A DNA stretch of 64,000 nucleotides from JARBUG01 sp035628915. Its GTDB lineage: Bacteria; Bacillota; Sulfobacillia; Symbiobacteriales; Symbiobacteriaceae. The notes below the pieces were generated by a model. That model did not search any database, had not been told where the DNA came from, and was given only the letters and a program-made list of their open reading frames with translations. Location of the stretch: NCBI GenBank assembly GCA_035628915.1, contig DASPIW010000033.1, positions 83,342 to 147,341 of the forward strand. The letters run 5' to 3'. Positions 36,056-44,468 of the stretch are shown one piece after another (within the stretch, counting starts at the first letter, position 1; every line of letters begins with the position of its first letter). Both the position numbers and the translations under genes were made by a program.

Positions 36056-36583
36056 CTACCCGTCATGTCGGTAGAAATCTAGATCGTTGGCGAACGCCAG
36101 AACAGCGTGTACCCGTGACTGCTCGGCGAATTTGTCAGGCTTCAGCCGCACCAGTCGGTCGCACACCGCTTGGTCAGCGAGGCCCTTAGACTTCAGGTAC
36201 AGGACCGTGGCCACACCCTCCAGGAACGTCGCATCCTGCTCATTCAAGTGCGAAATGAGTCCGGCAAGGCGGTCCCGGGCTGAATCAGACTCGGAAGGGG
36301 CGCCCAGCGCCAGCGAAGCGTTGCGGCCTGGTGCGTAAACGTACTGGTGATTCCCGGCCGGGCCGGGCAGCACCTCTTCGTGGGCGAAACCCCAGTCGGT
36401 CATTTCTTTGAGTTTCAGGGCGAGCACCTCAGAGTAGGGGCCCCAGACGTGGAGGTCGAACGGCTCGGCAAACGGGTAGCCAAGGCGCTGGGCGATGAAA
36501 ACCATCTTTTGAAGTTTCTTGCGCCCCCGCACTTCGCCGGCCGTCACTAACAGGTGCGTCAGTGAACGGTAGGGTGTGAACAA
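36056..36583 (-). CDS. YwgA-like protein
   Basis: A 175-residue helical protein with the N-terminal pattern typical of YwgA (GRKKLQKMVFIAQRLGYPF, then FDLHVWGPYSEVLALKLKEM). The function is unknown; the fold resembles proteins of the DUF4065/antitoxin-like group in its first 80 residues. In Bacillus the ywgA gene is next to ywfO, an HD hydrolase gene, and the same pair is seen here with 21 bases between them. The start is TTG at 36583, with GGGGGTG a little far upstream. Confidence 0.75.
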   Translation of the reverse strand: MFTPYRSLTHLLVTAGEVRGRKKLQKMVFIAQRLGYPFAEPFDLHVWGPYSEVLALKLKEMTDWGFAHEEVLPGPAGNHQYVYAPGRNASLALGAPSESDSARDRLAGLISHLNEQDATFLEGVATVLYLKSKGLADQAVCDRLVRLKPDKFAEQSRVHAVLAFANDLDFYRHDG

Positions 36584-36604
36584 AGCATCGGCACCCCCGT
36601 CAGG

Positions 36605-37885
36605 TCAGTCTTCAAGGATCTGATCGACCGCATCGGCCGCTTCCTTCGGTACAAAGAGGACATAGCGGGTGACTCGTTCGCTGGCGATGGATTTTAGTAC
36701 GTCAGACATGGTGGTCACCTCGCGCAGGGCTGCCGGCCGTGTCCAGTCGACCAGAACCTGAAGCGGCGGCGATCCGCCCTCCGTAGGCTTGACGTAGTAG
36801 GAATAAGCGAGGTTGGATGTCTTGTCAATGTGATAGTAGTACTGCGGTTCCTCGAAACCGGCGGACCGGACGGCCGCCACAATATCCTCCTGCCGCTCCA
36901 GGACCCGTCCCAGCCGCTCGTCCAGCCGGAGGCCGGAAAAGAGCCGCCGGTTGATGAACCGGTCACTCAGATCGCGCAAAATGGGATCAGTCGCCTGGGT
37001 CCAGCGTTTGATCGCGTAGATGACATCCGTTTCATCCAGTTGTAGGTACTCCGCCAAGGTCATGGCCCGTCCGGCGAGAATGGGCTCCAGGCTGGGCGGT
37101 AGGAAGCCGATATCCTCCCGGCGCCCGGAGCGGACCAGTTGGACTGCCCTCTCAAACATTTTGTCCAGAACGGTTTCAATGGACCGGGTCGCCTTGTGGA
37201 AGTAAACGTTCCAATACATGAAGTAGCGGGCAAGCAGGAACTCTTCGGCAGAGTGAATCCCCTTGTCCGTCAGTACGACGTGGCCGTCCACAACGGTGGT
37301 CGTCTGGATCAAACGGTCAAGGTCAAACTGGCCGTAGGTCACACCGCACATCCGGCTGTCCCGGAGGAGGTAATCCATGCGGTCGACGTCCAGTTGGCTG
37401 GAGATGAGTTCCTTGAGGAATGGCGCCCCATCCCAGGTTCCCGCTATGATCGAAGTAATTCGCGCTGGCCAATCCTGGTTCCTGCCGGCCAAAAGTTGGT
37501 AAATACCGGTCTCAGGGCTGCCGATGACACGCTCGACCCAGGTCTCGTGGTGCTGCCCGGTCAGTTTTTCAAACAGATGGGAAAAGGGCCCATGGCCAAT
37601 GTCATGCAGGAGGGCTGCGCAGCAGGCTAACGCATGCTCCTCGGGGTCCAGCTGCACGATCGCATGGTCAGTCAGGTGCTTCAGTACTCGGTTCATGAGG
37701 TGATAGACGCCCAGGGAATGGGCGAACCGTGTGTGTTCAGCTCCCGGATAGGAGATAAACGAAGTGCCCAGCTGCCTGATGCGTCGCAGGCGCTGGAACT
37801 CCGGACTCTGTATAAGGGCAAACACCGTGGGATCCGTCACGGAGATGTTGCCATGCACCGGATCGCGGAATACGTACTCCTTCAC
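36605..37885 (-). CDS. HD-domain phosphohydrolase, YwfO-like
   Basis: A 426-residue member of the SAMHD1/dGTPase-like HD group. The HD metal ligands are seen in the pattern RIRQLG...HTRFAHSLGVYHL, LLHDIGHGPFSHLFE and, further on, SQLDVDRMDYLLRD. Relatives hydrolyse dNTPs to deoxynucleosides and triphosphate; YwfO itself has been described as a nucleotide triphosphohydrolase. The ATG is preceded by AAAGGGAGG. It is cotranscribed with the YwgA-like gene. Confidence 0.88.
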   Translation of the reverse strand: MKEYVFRDPVHGNISVTDPTVFALIQSPEFQRLRRIRQLGTSFISYPGAEHTRFAHSLGVYHLMNRVLKHLTDHAIVQLDPEEHALACCAALLHDIGHGPFSHLFEKLTGQHHETWVERVIGSPETGIYQLLAGRNQDWPARITSIIAGTWDGAPFLKELISSQLDVDRMDYLLRDSRMCGVTYGQFDLDRLIQTTTVVDGHVVLTDKGIHSAEEFLLARYFMYWNVYFHKATRSIETVLDKMFERAVQLVRSGRREDIGFLPPSLEPILAGRAMTLAEYLQLDETDVIYAIKRWTQATDPILRDLSDRFINRRLFSGLRLDERLGRVLERQEDIVAAVRSAGFEEPQYYYHIDKTSNLAYSYYVKPTEGGSPPLQVLVDWTRPAALREVTTMSDVLKSIASERVTRYVLFVPKEAADAVDQILED

Positions 37886-37937
37886 GTTTATCCTCCCTTT
37901 CCGGAGGCTGGGTATAGTAATTGTAACAAATGGAGAG

Positions 37938-37960
37938 GCCCGGGGATAGCCGCCCCGGGC
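37938..37960 (-). terminator. GC hairpin after the pseudokinase-like gene
   Basis: An 8-bp perfect stem (37938-37945 with 37953-37960), just after the stop. The T-run on the minus strand is poor (CTCTCCATTTG). Confidence 0.55.
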
Positions 37961-37966
37961 CGCTCC

Positions 37967-39766
37967 TTACGGCATGCTGGAGAAGTGCATGCCGTATTCG
38001 TTGTAGGACTTCACTTGAATGCCCAGCGCTTCCTGCAGGAAGGGTGTTAGGTTCAGCCACAGCCGTTCCTGCACGATATTGTAGTCGCCGGTGATGATGT
38101 TCTGGCCGCCGTTGAGCAGCCGGATGCTGCCGCCATCTTGCGGTACCCAGTAGAGGTTGCGCCCGAACAAGCGGTTGAATGTGCTTATGGAGACGTACGG
38201 GCTGGCAGGATGGGGGAAAATGTAGGCCCAGCCGAGCCGTCGATTGTTGAAGAAGACCTGGACCGGCAAACCGCCTTGCGTTGCATCCAGATAATCCGGC
38301 GTGCCAGGTTCAGGCTCCTTGCGAATGGGCTTGGCCTCGGTTGGCGGCTGTTCTTGTTGTGACGGCGGGGCCGGCTTGGGAGGCGGAATGGGCACCGGCT
38401 GCGTGGGCGCCGGTTTCACCGGGTTGGCCGGAGCACTGATGGGCGGCGGCGGATTCTTGGGCGGCGGCGGAGTTGGATTTGTTGCGGCAGGGGGCGACGA
38501 AGGCGGTGGTACGGGTGGTTCGGTGGCCTCATTCTCTTCCGGAGAAGGCTTTTGCTGAAGCGGCGGATCCGGCAGGACAGGACCGGCAATCGGCCCCTCC
38601 GACTCGGGCGGCAAGTCCTCGCCGATTTGGGCGCCGGGCTCCGCGTAATTCGGCATTCGTGCGGCAGTCCTTTCGTTGCGCCACGCCTCCGGTAGCAACT
38701 CCGACGGAATCAGGCCGGCCTTGATCACAACGGCGCTGGCCAAAAAGAAGGTGGCGAGGCTGACCAGACCAAGACTGCCGAAGCGTATCGCCTTCACTAC
38801 CTTGGGATTCGGGGGAGGCGGTACGACATATTTGCGATAGCCCTCGCTGGGCCGGGGCGGCAACGCCCAGGGGCGGTCGCTCATTGGGATTTGCGGCCCG
38901 CCCAACGTTATCCGGTGGCGTTCCAGTTCAGCCAGACGCCGCGACGGGGCTTCAAGGTCGAGCGGAATCACCGGGATGTGCGTGAGGAGATGCTCGGTTG
39001 AGCTTCGCTCGGGCGCCGGCGCAGGTTCTGGCTGCTGTGGCGGCAGTCTGATGGGGCGGGGTGTCGGTACACTCCGAGTGGCCGCCGACGGCGGCTTGTT
39101 GAGGATCTGCCGGAACTCATGCTCCTGGCCGGACCGCTCGATGTCAGCGCGGAGTTCGCTGAGGGATGGGTAAGACTTGCTTAGGCAGCGAATGAGCACA
39201 AACTGCAATCCCGGCGAAATGCCATTCTCCATCCGGTTTAGCTGAATGCGGGAACGGCGCACCGTCTGACCGGTGATCAACCAGTAGAGCAGGACACCGA
39301 AGGCATGCACCCCATAGGGCGGATTGGCCGCACTTCTCGCTTCAGGCGCATGAGCGAGCGCCAGATAGTCCAGTGACCACCGCCCGAGCCGGTCCCGCTT
39401 GATGCAAGCAGGGTCCAGATACGAAGGAGCGGGCGGCGAAGGGAGGGCAGTAAGGCTTGCGAGCCCTTCGAGCACGCTCAGCAGAGCGCTGACCAGGTCG
39501 GACTCGCTGAGTTGGTTGCCAGTGCGCAGGTCTTCCAGGGTCTCCCCTTCAGTGACGGGGCCAACCAGCCACCGCGTGTCGCTTTCCACAGCGACCGGCT
39601 GAAGGGGTGGCAGGCTCGGATGCTGATACGGCGCCAGCGCGTCGGTGACCGGTCCGGCGACCAGGTGGACCACCTGGCCTGTCCGGCGGTCCTGCGCAGT
39701 GAAGAACCGGCGCCCGGCCCACTCCGCCTGCTGCATGACCGTGTACCCGCTCAGGATGCCGCTCAA
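37967..39766 (-). CDS. Membrane protein with pseudokinase-like, Pro-rich and extracellular beta domains
   Basis: 599 residues in three parts. Residues 1-215 resemble a protein-kinase fold (small N-lobe, helical C-lobe with the late-kinase pattern GVHAFGVLLYWLITGQ and CLSKSYPSLSELRADIE) but lack the HRD and DFG catalytic motifs. After a basic/Pro linker, one transmembrane helix lies at about 330-352 (FGSLGLVSLATFFLASAVVIKAG). A long Pro-rich spacer (about 395-480) leads to a C-terminal domain (about 500-599) like copper-amine-oxidase-N/stalk domains (YVSISTFNRLFGRNLYWVPQDG). The TTG start has GGGAGGTG upstream. It may be a transmembrane sensor with a non-catalytic intracellular domain; function unknown. 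Confidence 0.7.
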   Translation of the reverse strand: MSGILSGYTVMQQAEWAGRRFFTAQDRRTGQVVHLVAGPVTDALAPYQHPSLPPLQPVAVESDTRWLVGPVTEGETLEDLRTGNQLSESDLVSALLSVLEGLASLTALPSPPAPSYLDPACIKRDRLGRWSLDYLALAHAPEARSAANPPYGVHAFGVLLYWLITGQTVRRSRIQLNRMENGISPGLQFVLIRCLSKSYPSLSELRADIERSGQEHEFRQILNKPPSAATRSVPTPRPIRLPPQQPEPAPAPERSSTEHLLTHIPVIPLDLEAPSRRLAELERHRITLGGPQIPMSDRPWALPPRPSEGYRKYVVPPPPNPKVVKAIRFGSLGLVSLATFFLASAVVIKAGLIPSELLPEAWRNERTAARMPNYAEPGAQIGEDLPPESEGPIAGPVLPDPPLQQKPSPEENEATEPPVPPPSSPPAATNPTPPPPKNPPPPISAPANPVKPAPTQPVPIPPPKPAPPSQQEQPPTEAKPIRKEPEPGTPDYLDATQGGLPVQVFFNNRRLGWAYIFPHPASPYVSISTFNRLFGRNLYWVPQDGGSIRLLNGGQNIITGDYNIVQERLWLNLTPFLQEALGIQVKSYNEYGMHFSSMP

Positions 39767-39863
39767 GCAGACACCTCCCCCCGAACGGAGCGCGAATTCC
39801 TTATTCTGTAATACGGATAAGTTCGGTTTGGGTTCGCGGCCCGCGGCGCGAAAAGATTCAAAA

Positions 39864-39884
39864 GGCCGGGAGCCCAGCCCGGCC
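39864..39884 (-). terminator. Terminator after the 39.9-40.9 kb orphan gene
   Basis: A 7-bp GC stem (39864-39870 with 39878-39884) directly after the stop, followed on the minus strand by TTTTGAATC. Confidence 0.7.
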
Positions 39885-40901
39885 TCACTTTTTCTTTGCC
39901 TTCAGTCCCGGCAGGTCCAGCAATGCCGCCGTGGGATCAGCGCTATAAATGCGCCCGAACGGATTGAGCGTCCCGTCGGCATGCGCGGCAACATACCACT
40001 CCTGCCCCCAGACCGAATCGATGATGTCCCAGTGCTGTTCCTTGCGCTGCAGCAAATCGTCCACCGAAAAGGACCGGTCAGTGGGCACGGCAAGGACCAG
40101 CGGGTCACTGCGGTACCAGAGCGGTACACTCCGAGTGAGCCAGGCGTCCTGCGTACGGATGCGCAGGGAGAAGCTGGTCCCCTGCGCCTTGATCGACCAG
40201 GTATTCCGGCGATCGACCTTGTGGGTCTGGACCTTGTAACCCCTCACCCCGAGCGCACCGTAAATGCGGCTGGTCGGGTGCCCGTTGATCGTCACCTTGC
40301 ACAGGTCGGATTCGCCGAAGATGGCCTGACGGAAGCGATACATGGGGCGGTAAAGGAGAACGTCCTCCTGGCCGTCTTCCACCAAGAATGCACAGGGGCG
40401 CGCCCAGTAGTCGAAGTACACGTCCATGATGCATTCGTTGTCTTCCGTGAAACTGACGCCGCTTAGCTTGCAGTCTTCCAGCGGAATCAACGGGTGCGAG
40501 TTCATTTCCGGTAAAGTCTTGGGGCGGGGACGAAAAATGCTGGTGACACCCACAGATTCCAGGGCCGCCCACGGATGCGAGTCCTCCGCGTCGGCTGAAG
40601 CCAGCAAACGGCCATAGCCATCCTGGATATCGCCGCCCTGGCACCGGGCAAGGCGGACCGCCAGTTCTTCCGAAACAATCATCGACCAGAGGTCGGGCTC
40701 GGGGGTGAAAATGCAGTAATCATCGCCGACCTCGGCCTCAAGCATCGGGCCGTAGCTGGTCTCCAGCGCCTGCCCAAGTCCGTCAGTTTCAAGCAGGTAG
40801 GTCAGAAACGTCTCCACGTCTTCCAGAGGAGCATTCTTCCCCCACCGCACCACCAATTGGTCCGGAACCAGGGCGTCAACCGTAGCAGGTACCACCGGCA
40901 T
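39885..40901 (-). CDS. Orphan protein of unknown function
   Basis: 338 residues from ATG 40901, chosen because GGAGGAGG lies eight bases upstream; an ATG at 40925 has no such site. It is soluble and acidic in the first half, rich in Trp and Tyr (FDYWARPCAFLVEDG, QHWDIIDSVWGQEWYVAAH), and ends in KKK. No signal peptide or known motif was recognised. It sits downstream of pyrG on the same strand but behind a strong terminator, so it is probably a separate unit. Confidence 0.65.
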   Translation of the reverse strand: MPVVPATVDALVPDQLVVRWGKNAPLEDVETFLTYLLETDGLGQALETSYGPMLEAEVGDDYCIFTPEPDLWSMIVSEELAVRLARCQGGDIQDGYGRLLASADAEDSHPWAALESVGVTSIFRPRPKTLPEMNSHPLIPLEDCKLSGVSFTEDNECIMDVYFDYWARPCAFLVEDGQEDVLLYRPMYRFRQAIFGESDLCKVTINGHPTSRIYGALGVRGYKVQTHKVDRRNTWSIKAQGTSFSLRIRTQDAWLTRSVPLWYRSDPLVLAVPTDRSFSVDDLLQRKEQHWDIIDSVWGQEWYVAAHADGTLNPFGRIYSADPTAALLDLPGLKAKKK

Positions 40902-40963
40902 GGCTTCGCCCTCCTCCGTCGCCATCAGGCTGTTTGCTTAGTATATGGCGAAGAGGTGCAAAA

Positions 40964-40991
40964 GGCCCGGGGCGCCTGTCCGCCCCGGGCC
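40964..40991 (-). terminator. Terminator after pyrG
   Basis: A 10-bp GC stem (40965-40974 with 40981-40990) followed on the minus strand by TTTTTG. Confidence 0.8.
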
Positions 40992-41004
40992 GTCACGTGT
41001 GCAG

Positions 41005-42636
41005 TTACCGGTGGGTCCGGACTTCCCGCCGCTCAATGGCCGCCTTCACAAAGTCGCGGAAGAGCGGGTGCGGGCGGTTCGGCCGGCTCTTGAACTCAGG
41101 ATGATACTGAACGCCAACGAACCACGGATGGTTCTCCAGCTCCACCACTTCGACCAGGTTGCCTTCCCGCCAGATGCCGACCATTTTCAGTCCGACGGAT
41201 TTGAGCCGGTCGACGTAGGCGTTGTTGACTTCCCAGCGATGGCGGTGCCGCTCGTAAATGACATCCTGGCCGTAGGCCTGGTGGGCCTTCGACCCGGTCT
41301 CCAGGTGGCAGGGATAAGCCCCCAGCCGCATGGTGCCGCCCAGGTTCGTAATCTCCTTCTGCGCGGCCATCAGGTCGATGACGGGTTCCTTGCAGTCCGG
41401 AATAAACTCCGTCGAGTTGGCCTTGTGGATACCCAGGAGGTTACGGCTGATCTCAATCACGGCAGATTGCATACCCATACAGATGCCGTAGAACGGAATC
41501 AGCTGTTCCCGGGCATACCGGATGGCATTGATTTTGCCTTCGATGCCGCGGTAGCCGAAGCCGCCGGGTACGAGAATGCCGTCCATTTGCGACAGGTACT
41601 TCTCCAGGTTCTCTTCGGCCTCGCCGTTCTCGAGCTTTTCGCTGTCGATCCAGTGCAAGCGAACGCGGGCGTCGTTATGGATGCCGGCGTGGTTCAGCGC
41701 CTCCACCACGCTCAGGTAGGCATCCTCAAGGGCTACGTACTTGCCGACGATCGCGATGTCGCAGACCTTTTTCGGATTCAGTGCGTAGTTGACGAGCGCA
41801 TTCCACTCTTCCAGGTCCGGGGTGCGATCCTGCAAGCCCAGCCGCTGGCACACGATATGCGCCATCCCTTCCTCTTCAAGGACCAGCGGCACCTTGTAGA
41901 GGCTATCCAGGTCGATGTTGGGGATAACGGCGTTGGGCGCCACGTCGCAGAAGAGGGCGATTTTCTCCCGCAGGTCCTTGGGGATCTCCCGCTCGGACCG
42001 GCACACGATGATATCAGGCTGAATGCCGATGCCACGAAGCTCGCGCACGCTGTGCTGCGTCGGCTTGGTCTTCATTTCGCCCGACGCATCAATATACGGC
42101 ACCAGCGTGACGTGGATGTACAGAACATCATCCCGGTGCGGCACTTCGTGGCGGAACTGGCGAATGGCCTCCAGGAAGGGCAGGCTTTCAATATCGCCGA
42201 CCGTACCGCCAACTTCGATCAGCACCACATCGGCCTGCTGATCTTCAGCCACCCGGTTGATGTTGGTCTTGATCTCGTTCGTGATATGCGGGATGACCTG
42301 CACAGTGCCGCCCAGATAATCGCCGCGGCGCTCTTTAGCAATGACGCTGGAATAGACCTTGCCCGTGGTTACGTTGTTGCCTTTGCTAAGGCTAACATCC
42401 ATAAACCGTTCGTAATGGCCCAAGTCCAGGTCACATTCGGCGCCGTCGTCGGTGACAAAGACCTCACCATGCTGGATCGGGTTCATGGTTCCGGGGTCCA
42501 CATTAATGTAAGGGTCAAATTTAAGGGCGGTGACCCTATAGCCGCGACTCTTAATGAGCCGGCCGAGGGACGCCGCCGTTATTCCCTTACCAAGCCCGGA
42601 GACTACGCCACCGGTGATGAAGATGAACTTGGCCAT
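41005..42636 (-). CDS. pyrG: CTP synthase
   Basis: 543 residues, normal for PyrG, which aminates UTP to CTP with glutamine and ATP. The N-terminal synthetase domain begins MAKFIFITGGVVSGLGKGITAAS and carries EVGGTVGDIES. The C-terminal glutamine amidotransferase domain has the nucleophile Cys in YGICMGMQ and the His-Glu pair in VQYHPEF. ATG at 42636 is preceded by GAGGAGGGG. It is downstream of rpoE, as in Bacillus, but has its own promoter. I did not find the G-rich transcript start used for reiterative pyrG regulation in Bacillus. Confidence 0.96.
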   Translation of the reverse strand: MAKFIFITGGVVSGLGKGITAASLGRLIKSRGYRVTALKFDPYINVDPGTMNPIQHGEVFVTDDGAECDLDLGHYERFMDVSLSKGNNVTTGKVYSSVIAKERRGDYLGGTVQVIPHITNEIKTNINRVAEDQQADVVLIEVGGTVGDIESLPFLEAIRQFRHEVPHRDDVLYIHVTLVPYIDASGEMKTKPTQHSVRELRGIGIQPDIIVCRSEREIPKDLREKIALFCDVAPNAVIPNIDLDSLYKVPLVLEEEGMAHIVCQRLGLQDRTPDLEEWNALVNYALNPKKVCDIAIVGKYVALEDAYLSVVEALNHAGIHNDARVRLHWIDSEKLENGEAEENLEKYLSQMDGILVPGGFGYRGIEGKINAIRYAREQLIPFYGICMGMQSAVIEISRNLLGIHKANSTEFIPDCKEPVIDLMAAQKEITNLGGTMRLGAYPCHLETGSKAHQAYGQDVIYERHRHRWEVNNAYVDRLKSVGLKMVGIWREGNLVEVVELENHPWFVGVQYHPEFKSRPNRPHPLFRDFVKAAIERREVRTHR

Positions 42637-42700
42637 AAAACGTGCCCCTCCTCGGGTTGATTGGGCGAGGGTCCACTCCGTGCTTCTCAAACACTTGTCC

Positions 42701-42730
42701 ATTTTATCCGCACGAATTTGGGAGTGTCAA
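42701..42730 (-). promoter_or_regulatory. pyrG: Sigma-A-type promoter of pyrG
   Basis: On the minus strand TTGACA (42730-42725) and TAAAAT (42706-42701) are separated by 18 bases. The expected transcript start is near 42694, giving a leader of about 60 bases. Confidence 0.7.
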
Positions 42731-42757
42731 GGCGGCATTTCGGGAGATAACGAAAAG

Positions 42758-42784
42758 GCGGAGGGGTGACGGGTACCCCTCCGC
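42758..42784 (-). terminator. Terminator after rpoE
   Basis: A perfect 9-bp stem (42758-42766 with 42776-42784), followed on the minus strand by CTTTTCG. It lies 28 bases before the pyrG -35 box. Confidence 0.8.
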
Positions 42785-42794
42785 ACTTGGTGTG

Positions 42795-43319
42795 CTAGTC
42801 GTCGTCCTCATATTCATCAGGCTCGGATTCATACTCGTCTTCCCCAGACTCTTCTTCCTCGGCGGTGAATTCGTCCTCTTCCTCAAGCTCCTCGAGGGCT
42901 TCCTCTTCTTCCTCGTCGTCCCGAAGAAGGGGACGAGAACGAACCGGCGCAGAGGGTGTCTCCGGTCGGATTTTTACAATCTTGGAACCTTTGATCTGCC
43001 ACTCGCGCAGGCCCCATTCACCGTTGCCGTGATGGATGAACCGCGAGTCCAGACTAATTTCGGTGTGCATCTGAGCGATCAGGCGCCCGGGATTCTCCTG
43101 GCTGATCGCCTTGACCCGCATAACTTCCGAAATCAGTTCCTTGAAGTGAATCGTCTTTCCCCGGTTCTTAAGAATGCACAACGCGATGTCGGTCACCGAC
43201 ATATCCGGTCGCATTTCGTGAGGGCACCCCATTTGTTGATCACGCTCCCATGGCCGTCGCACGTGTTCGTTTTCCACTACACGGTCAAACGCAGGATTGT
43301 TCGACTCGAATTGCGGCAT
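42795..43319 (-). CDS. rpoE: DNA-directed RNA polymerase delta subunit
   Basis: A small accessory RNA polymerase subunit of Gram-positive bacteria that increases transcript release and recycling. A HARE-HTH domain (about residues 40-105: MSVTDIALCILKNRGKTIHFKELISEVM...) is followed by the diagnostic acidic tail (EEEEEALEELEEEDEF..., ending EDDD). The exact start is uncertain: ATG at 43319 gives 174 residues, but ATG at 43232 or 43211 gives a length closer to the Bacillus protein. It is placed upstream of pyrG as in Bacillus. Confidence 0.9.
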   Translation of the reverse strand: MPQFESNNPAFDRVVENEHVRRPWERDQQMGCPHEMRPDMSVTDIALCILKNRGKTIHFKELISEVMRVKAISQENPGRLIAQMHTEISLDSRFIHHGNGEWGLREWQIKGSKIVKIRPETPSAPVRSRPLLRDDEEEEEALEELEEEDEFTAEEEESGEDEYESEPDEYEDDD

Positions 43320-43494
43320 TCCTGCCCTGAGTTCCGGAATTTCTGGATCACATGGGCATGACAGAATTTACCCGTTTAGACGTAAGTACTTCGCAAAGAG
43401 TTCGGTTCATTGGGGGGATTTTTTGCGAGTCGGGTCTGCGGATAACGTATGCCGTTGTTGTCGGTCACGTGCAGGGCGGTTGTCATGGTAAGTC
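43320..43494 (-). other. Intergenic stretch upstream of rpoE
   Basis: No gene recognised. A 36-codon minus-strand frame starting near 43486 lacks a ribosome site. It presumably holds the rpoE promoter; TTGCGA and TAAATT near 43400 and 43370 are only weak matches with a poor spacing. Confidence 0.35.
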
Positions 43495-43615
43495 GGCGGC
43501 GGGCAGGAGGTCGGCGGCGTTCCCAGAGGCTCCGTTTACGGGTTCTTCGCCCTTTGGGCGTCACCCGTAAACTCCGCCACTGACGTCACTTTCCACCGAC
43601 CCCCTGCCCACCGCC
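43495..43615 (-). ncRNA. Candidate structured RNA between rpoE and kamE
   Basis: Two nested inverted repeats. The outer one pairs 43495-43517 with 43593-43615 (23 positions). On the plus strand three pairs are A/C mismatches, but on the minus strand all three become G-U wobbles, so the structure fits minus-strand RNA. The inner hairpin pairs 43534-43543 with 43563-43572 (10 perfect pairs) and closes over a second 5-bp hairpin (43548-43552 with 43556-43560) through an internal loop with GA and AAGA sides. No ORF with a ribosome site uses this stretch. It lies on the coding strand of both flanking genes, upstream of the kamE terminator. It could also be a repeat element; it has no name that I know. 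Confidence 0.4.
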
Positions 43616-43689
43616 TCCGTCTCACACCCTCCCGTCGACCTCGGCGGTCCGCAGCCGACTCGCCAGAAATCTTGTCTTGCGCATTTTGA

Positions 43690-43713
43690 GGGCGCCGCAC
43701 GCTAGCGGCGCCC
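43690..43713 (-). terminator. Terminator after kamE
   Basis: A perfect 9-bp GC stem (43690-43698 with 43705-43713), followed on the minus strand by TCAAAATG; the T-run is weak. It lies nine bases after the kamE stop. Confidence 0.6.
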
Positions 43714-43721
43714 CCAGGCGT

Positions 43722-44468
43722 TCAAATCGTAACACCCTTGCGGGTGAGGAGTTCCTTCAGAATGTAGCTCGCCACCTCGCTGGGCACCGTCCCCGGGCCG
43801 AAGCCGGCGTCGTAGCCCAGTTCGACGGCGAGTTCGTGGGTGATGCGGGGGCCGCCGGCGATCAGGAGCACCTGATCCCGCATGCCCTCGGCTTCCAGGA
43901 GGTCGACTAGCTGGGTTAGGTTGTGCAGGTGGATGTTCTTCTGGGTCACCACCTGGCTGACTAGAATCGCATCAGCCTTCACTTCCTGGGCCCGGGCGAT
44001 CAGCGTTTCATTGGGCACCTGACTGCCCAGGTTGTGTACGATAAACTCGCTGTACCGCTCCAGCCCATAGTCCCCGTGGAAACCCTTCATATTCAGAATC
44101 GCATCGAGGCCCACAGTGTGGGCATCGGTGCCTGTGCACGCCCCGACGACCGTGATTTTCCGACCGAGCTTCTCTCGCGCGATGGTGTTAACTTGGGGCA
44201 TTTCCCAGGCAGGAGCCTGCACTTCCGGCACCGAGATGCCGTTCACCTCTACCGCTTTCGTGCAGCGAGCGTAGATGACGAAGAACGTGTAGCCGCCGCC
44301 CAAATCTTTCTGATAGGCAATCTGGACATTCTCAAGGTTCATCTGCTCGCAGAGCCGCCTGGCGGCCTCACGGGCCGCGCCGCCGCCCTTCACCGGCAGC
44401 GTGAAGGAGAGCTGCACGGCGCCGTCGTTGGTGGTATCGCCATATGGCTTGACCCACTTCGGTTCCAT
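43722..44468 (-). CDS. kamE: Lysine 5,6-aminomutase, beta subunit
   Basis: 248 residues. With KamD it moves the 6-amino group of beta-lysine (or D-lysine) to carbon 5, using adenosylcobalamin and pyridoxal phosphate (PLP). The cobalamin-binding signature DAHTVG (Asp115, His117, Gly120) and the GG in LIAGGPRITHE are present. Lys128 in NMKGFHGDYGLE corresponds to the lysine that binds PLP in this subunit. The ATG overlaps the kamD stop (TAATG), so the two subunits are translationally coupled. It is the last gene of the operon. Confidence 0.95.
   Translation of the reverse strand: MEPKWVKPYGDTTNDGAVQLSFTLPVKGGGAAREAARRLCEQMNLENVQIAYQKDLGGGYTFFVIYARCTKAVEVNGISVPEVQAPAWEMPQVNTIAREKLGRKITVVGACTGTDAHTVGLDAILNMKGFHGDYGLERYSEFIVHNLGSQVPNETLIARAQEVKADAILVSQVVTQKNIHLHNLTQLVDLLEAEGMRDQVLLIAGGPRITHELAVELGYDAGFGPGTVPSEVASYILKELLTRKGVTI

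Noticed and set aside
40945..42660. Long plus-strand frame over pyrG
   Set aside because: Antisense shadow of an unmistakable CTP synthase gene.
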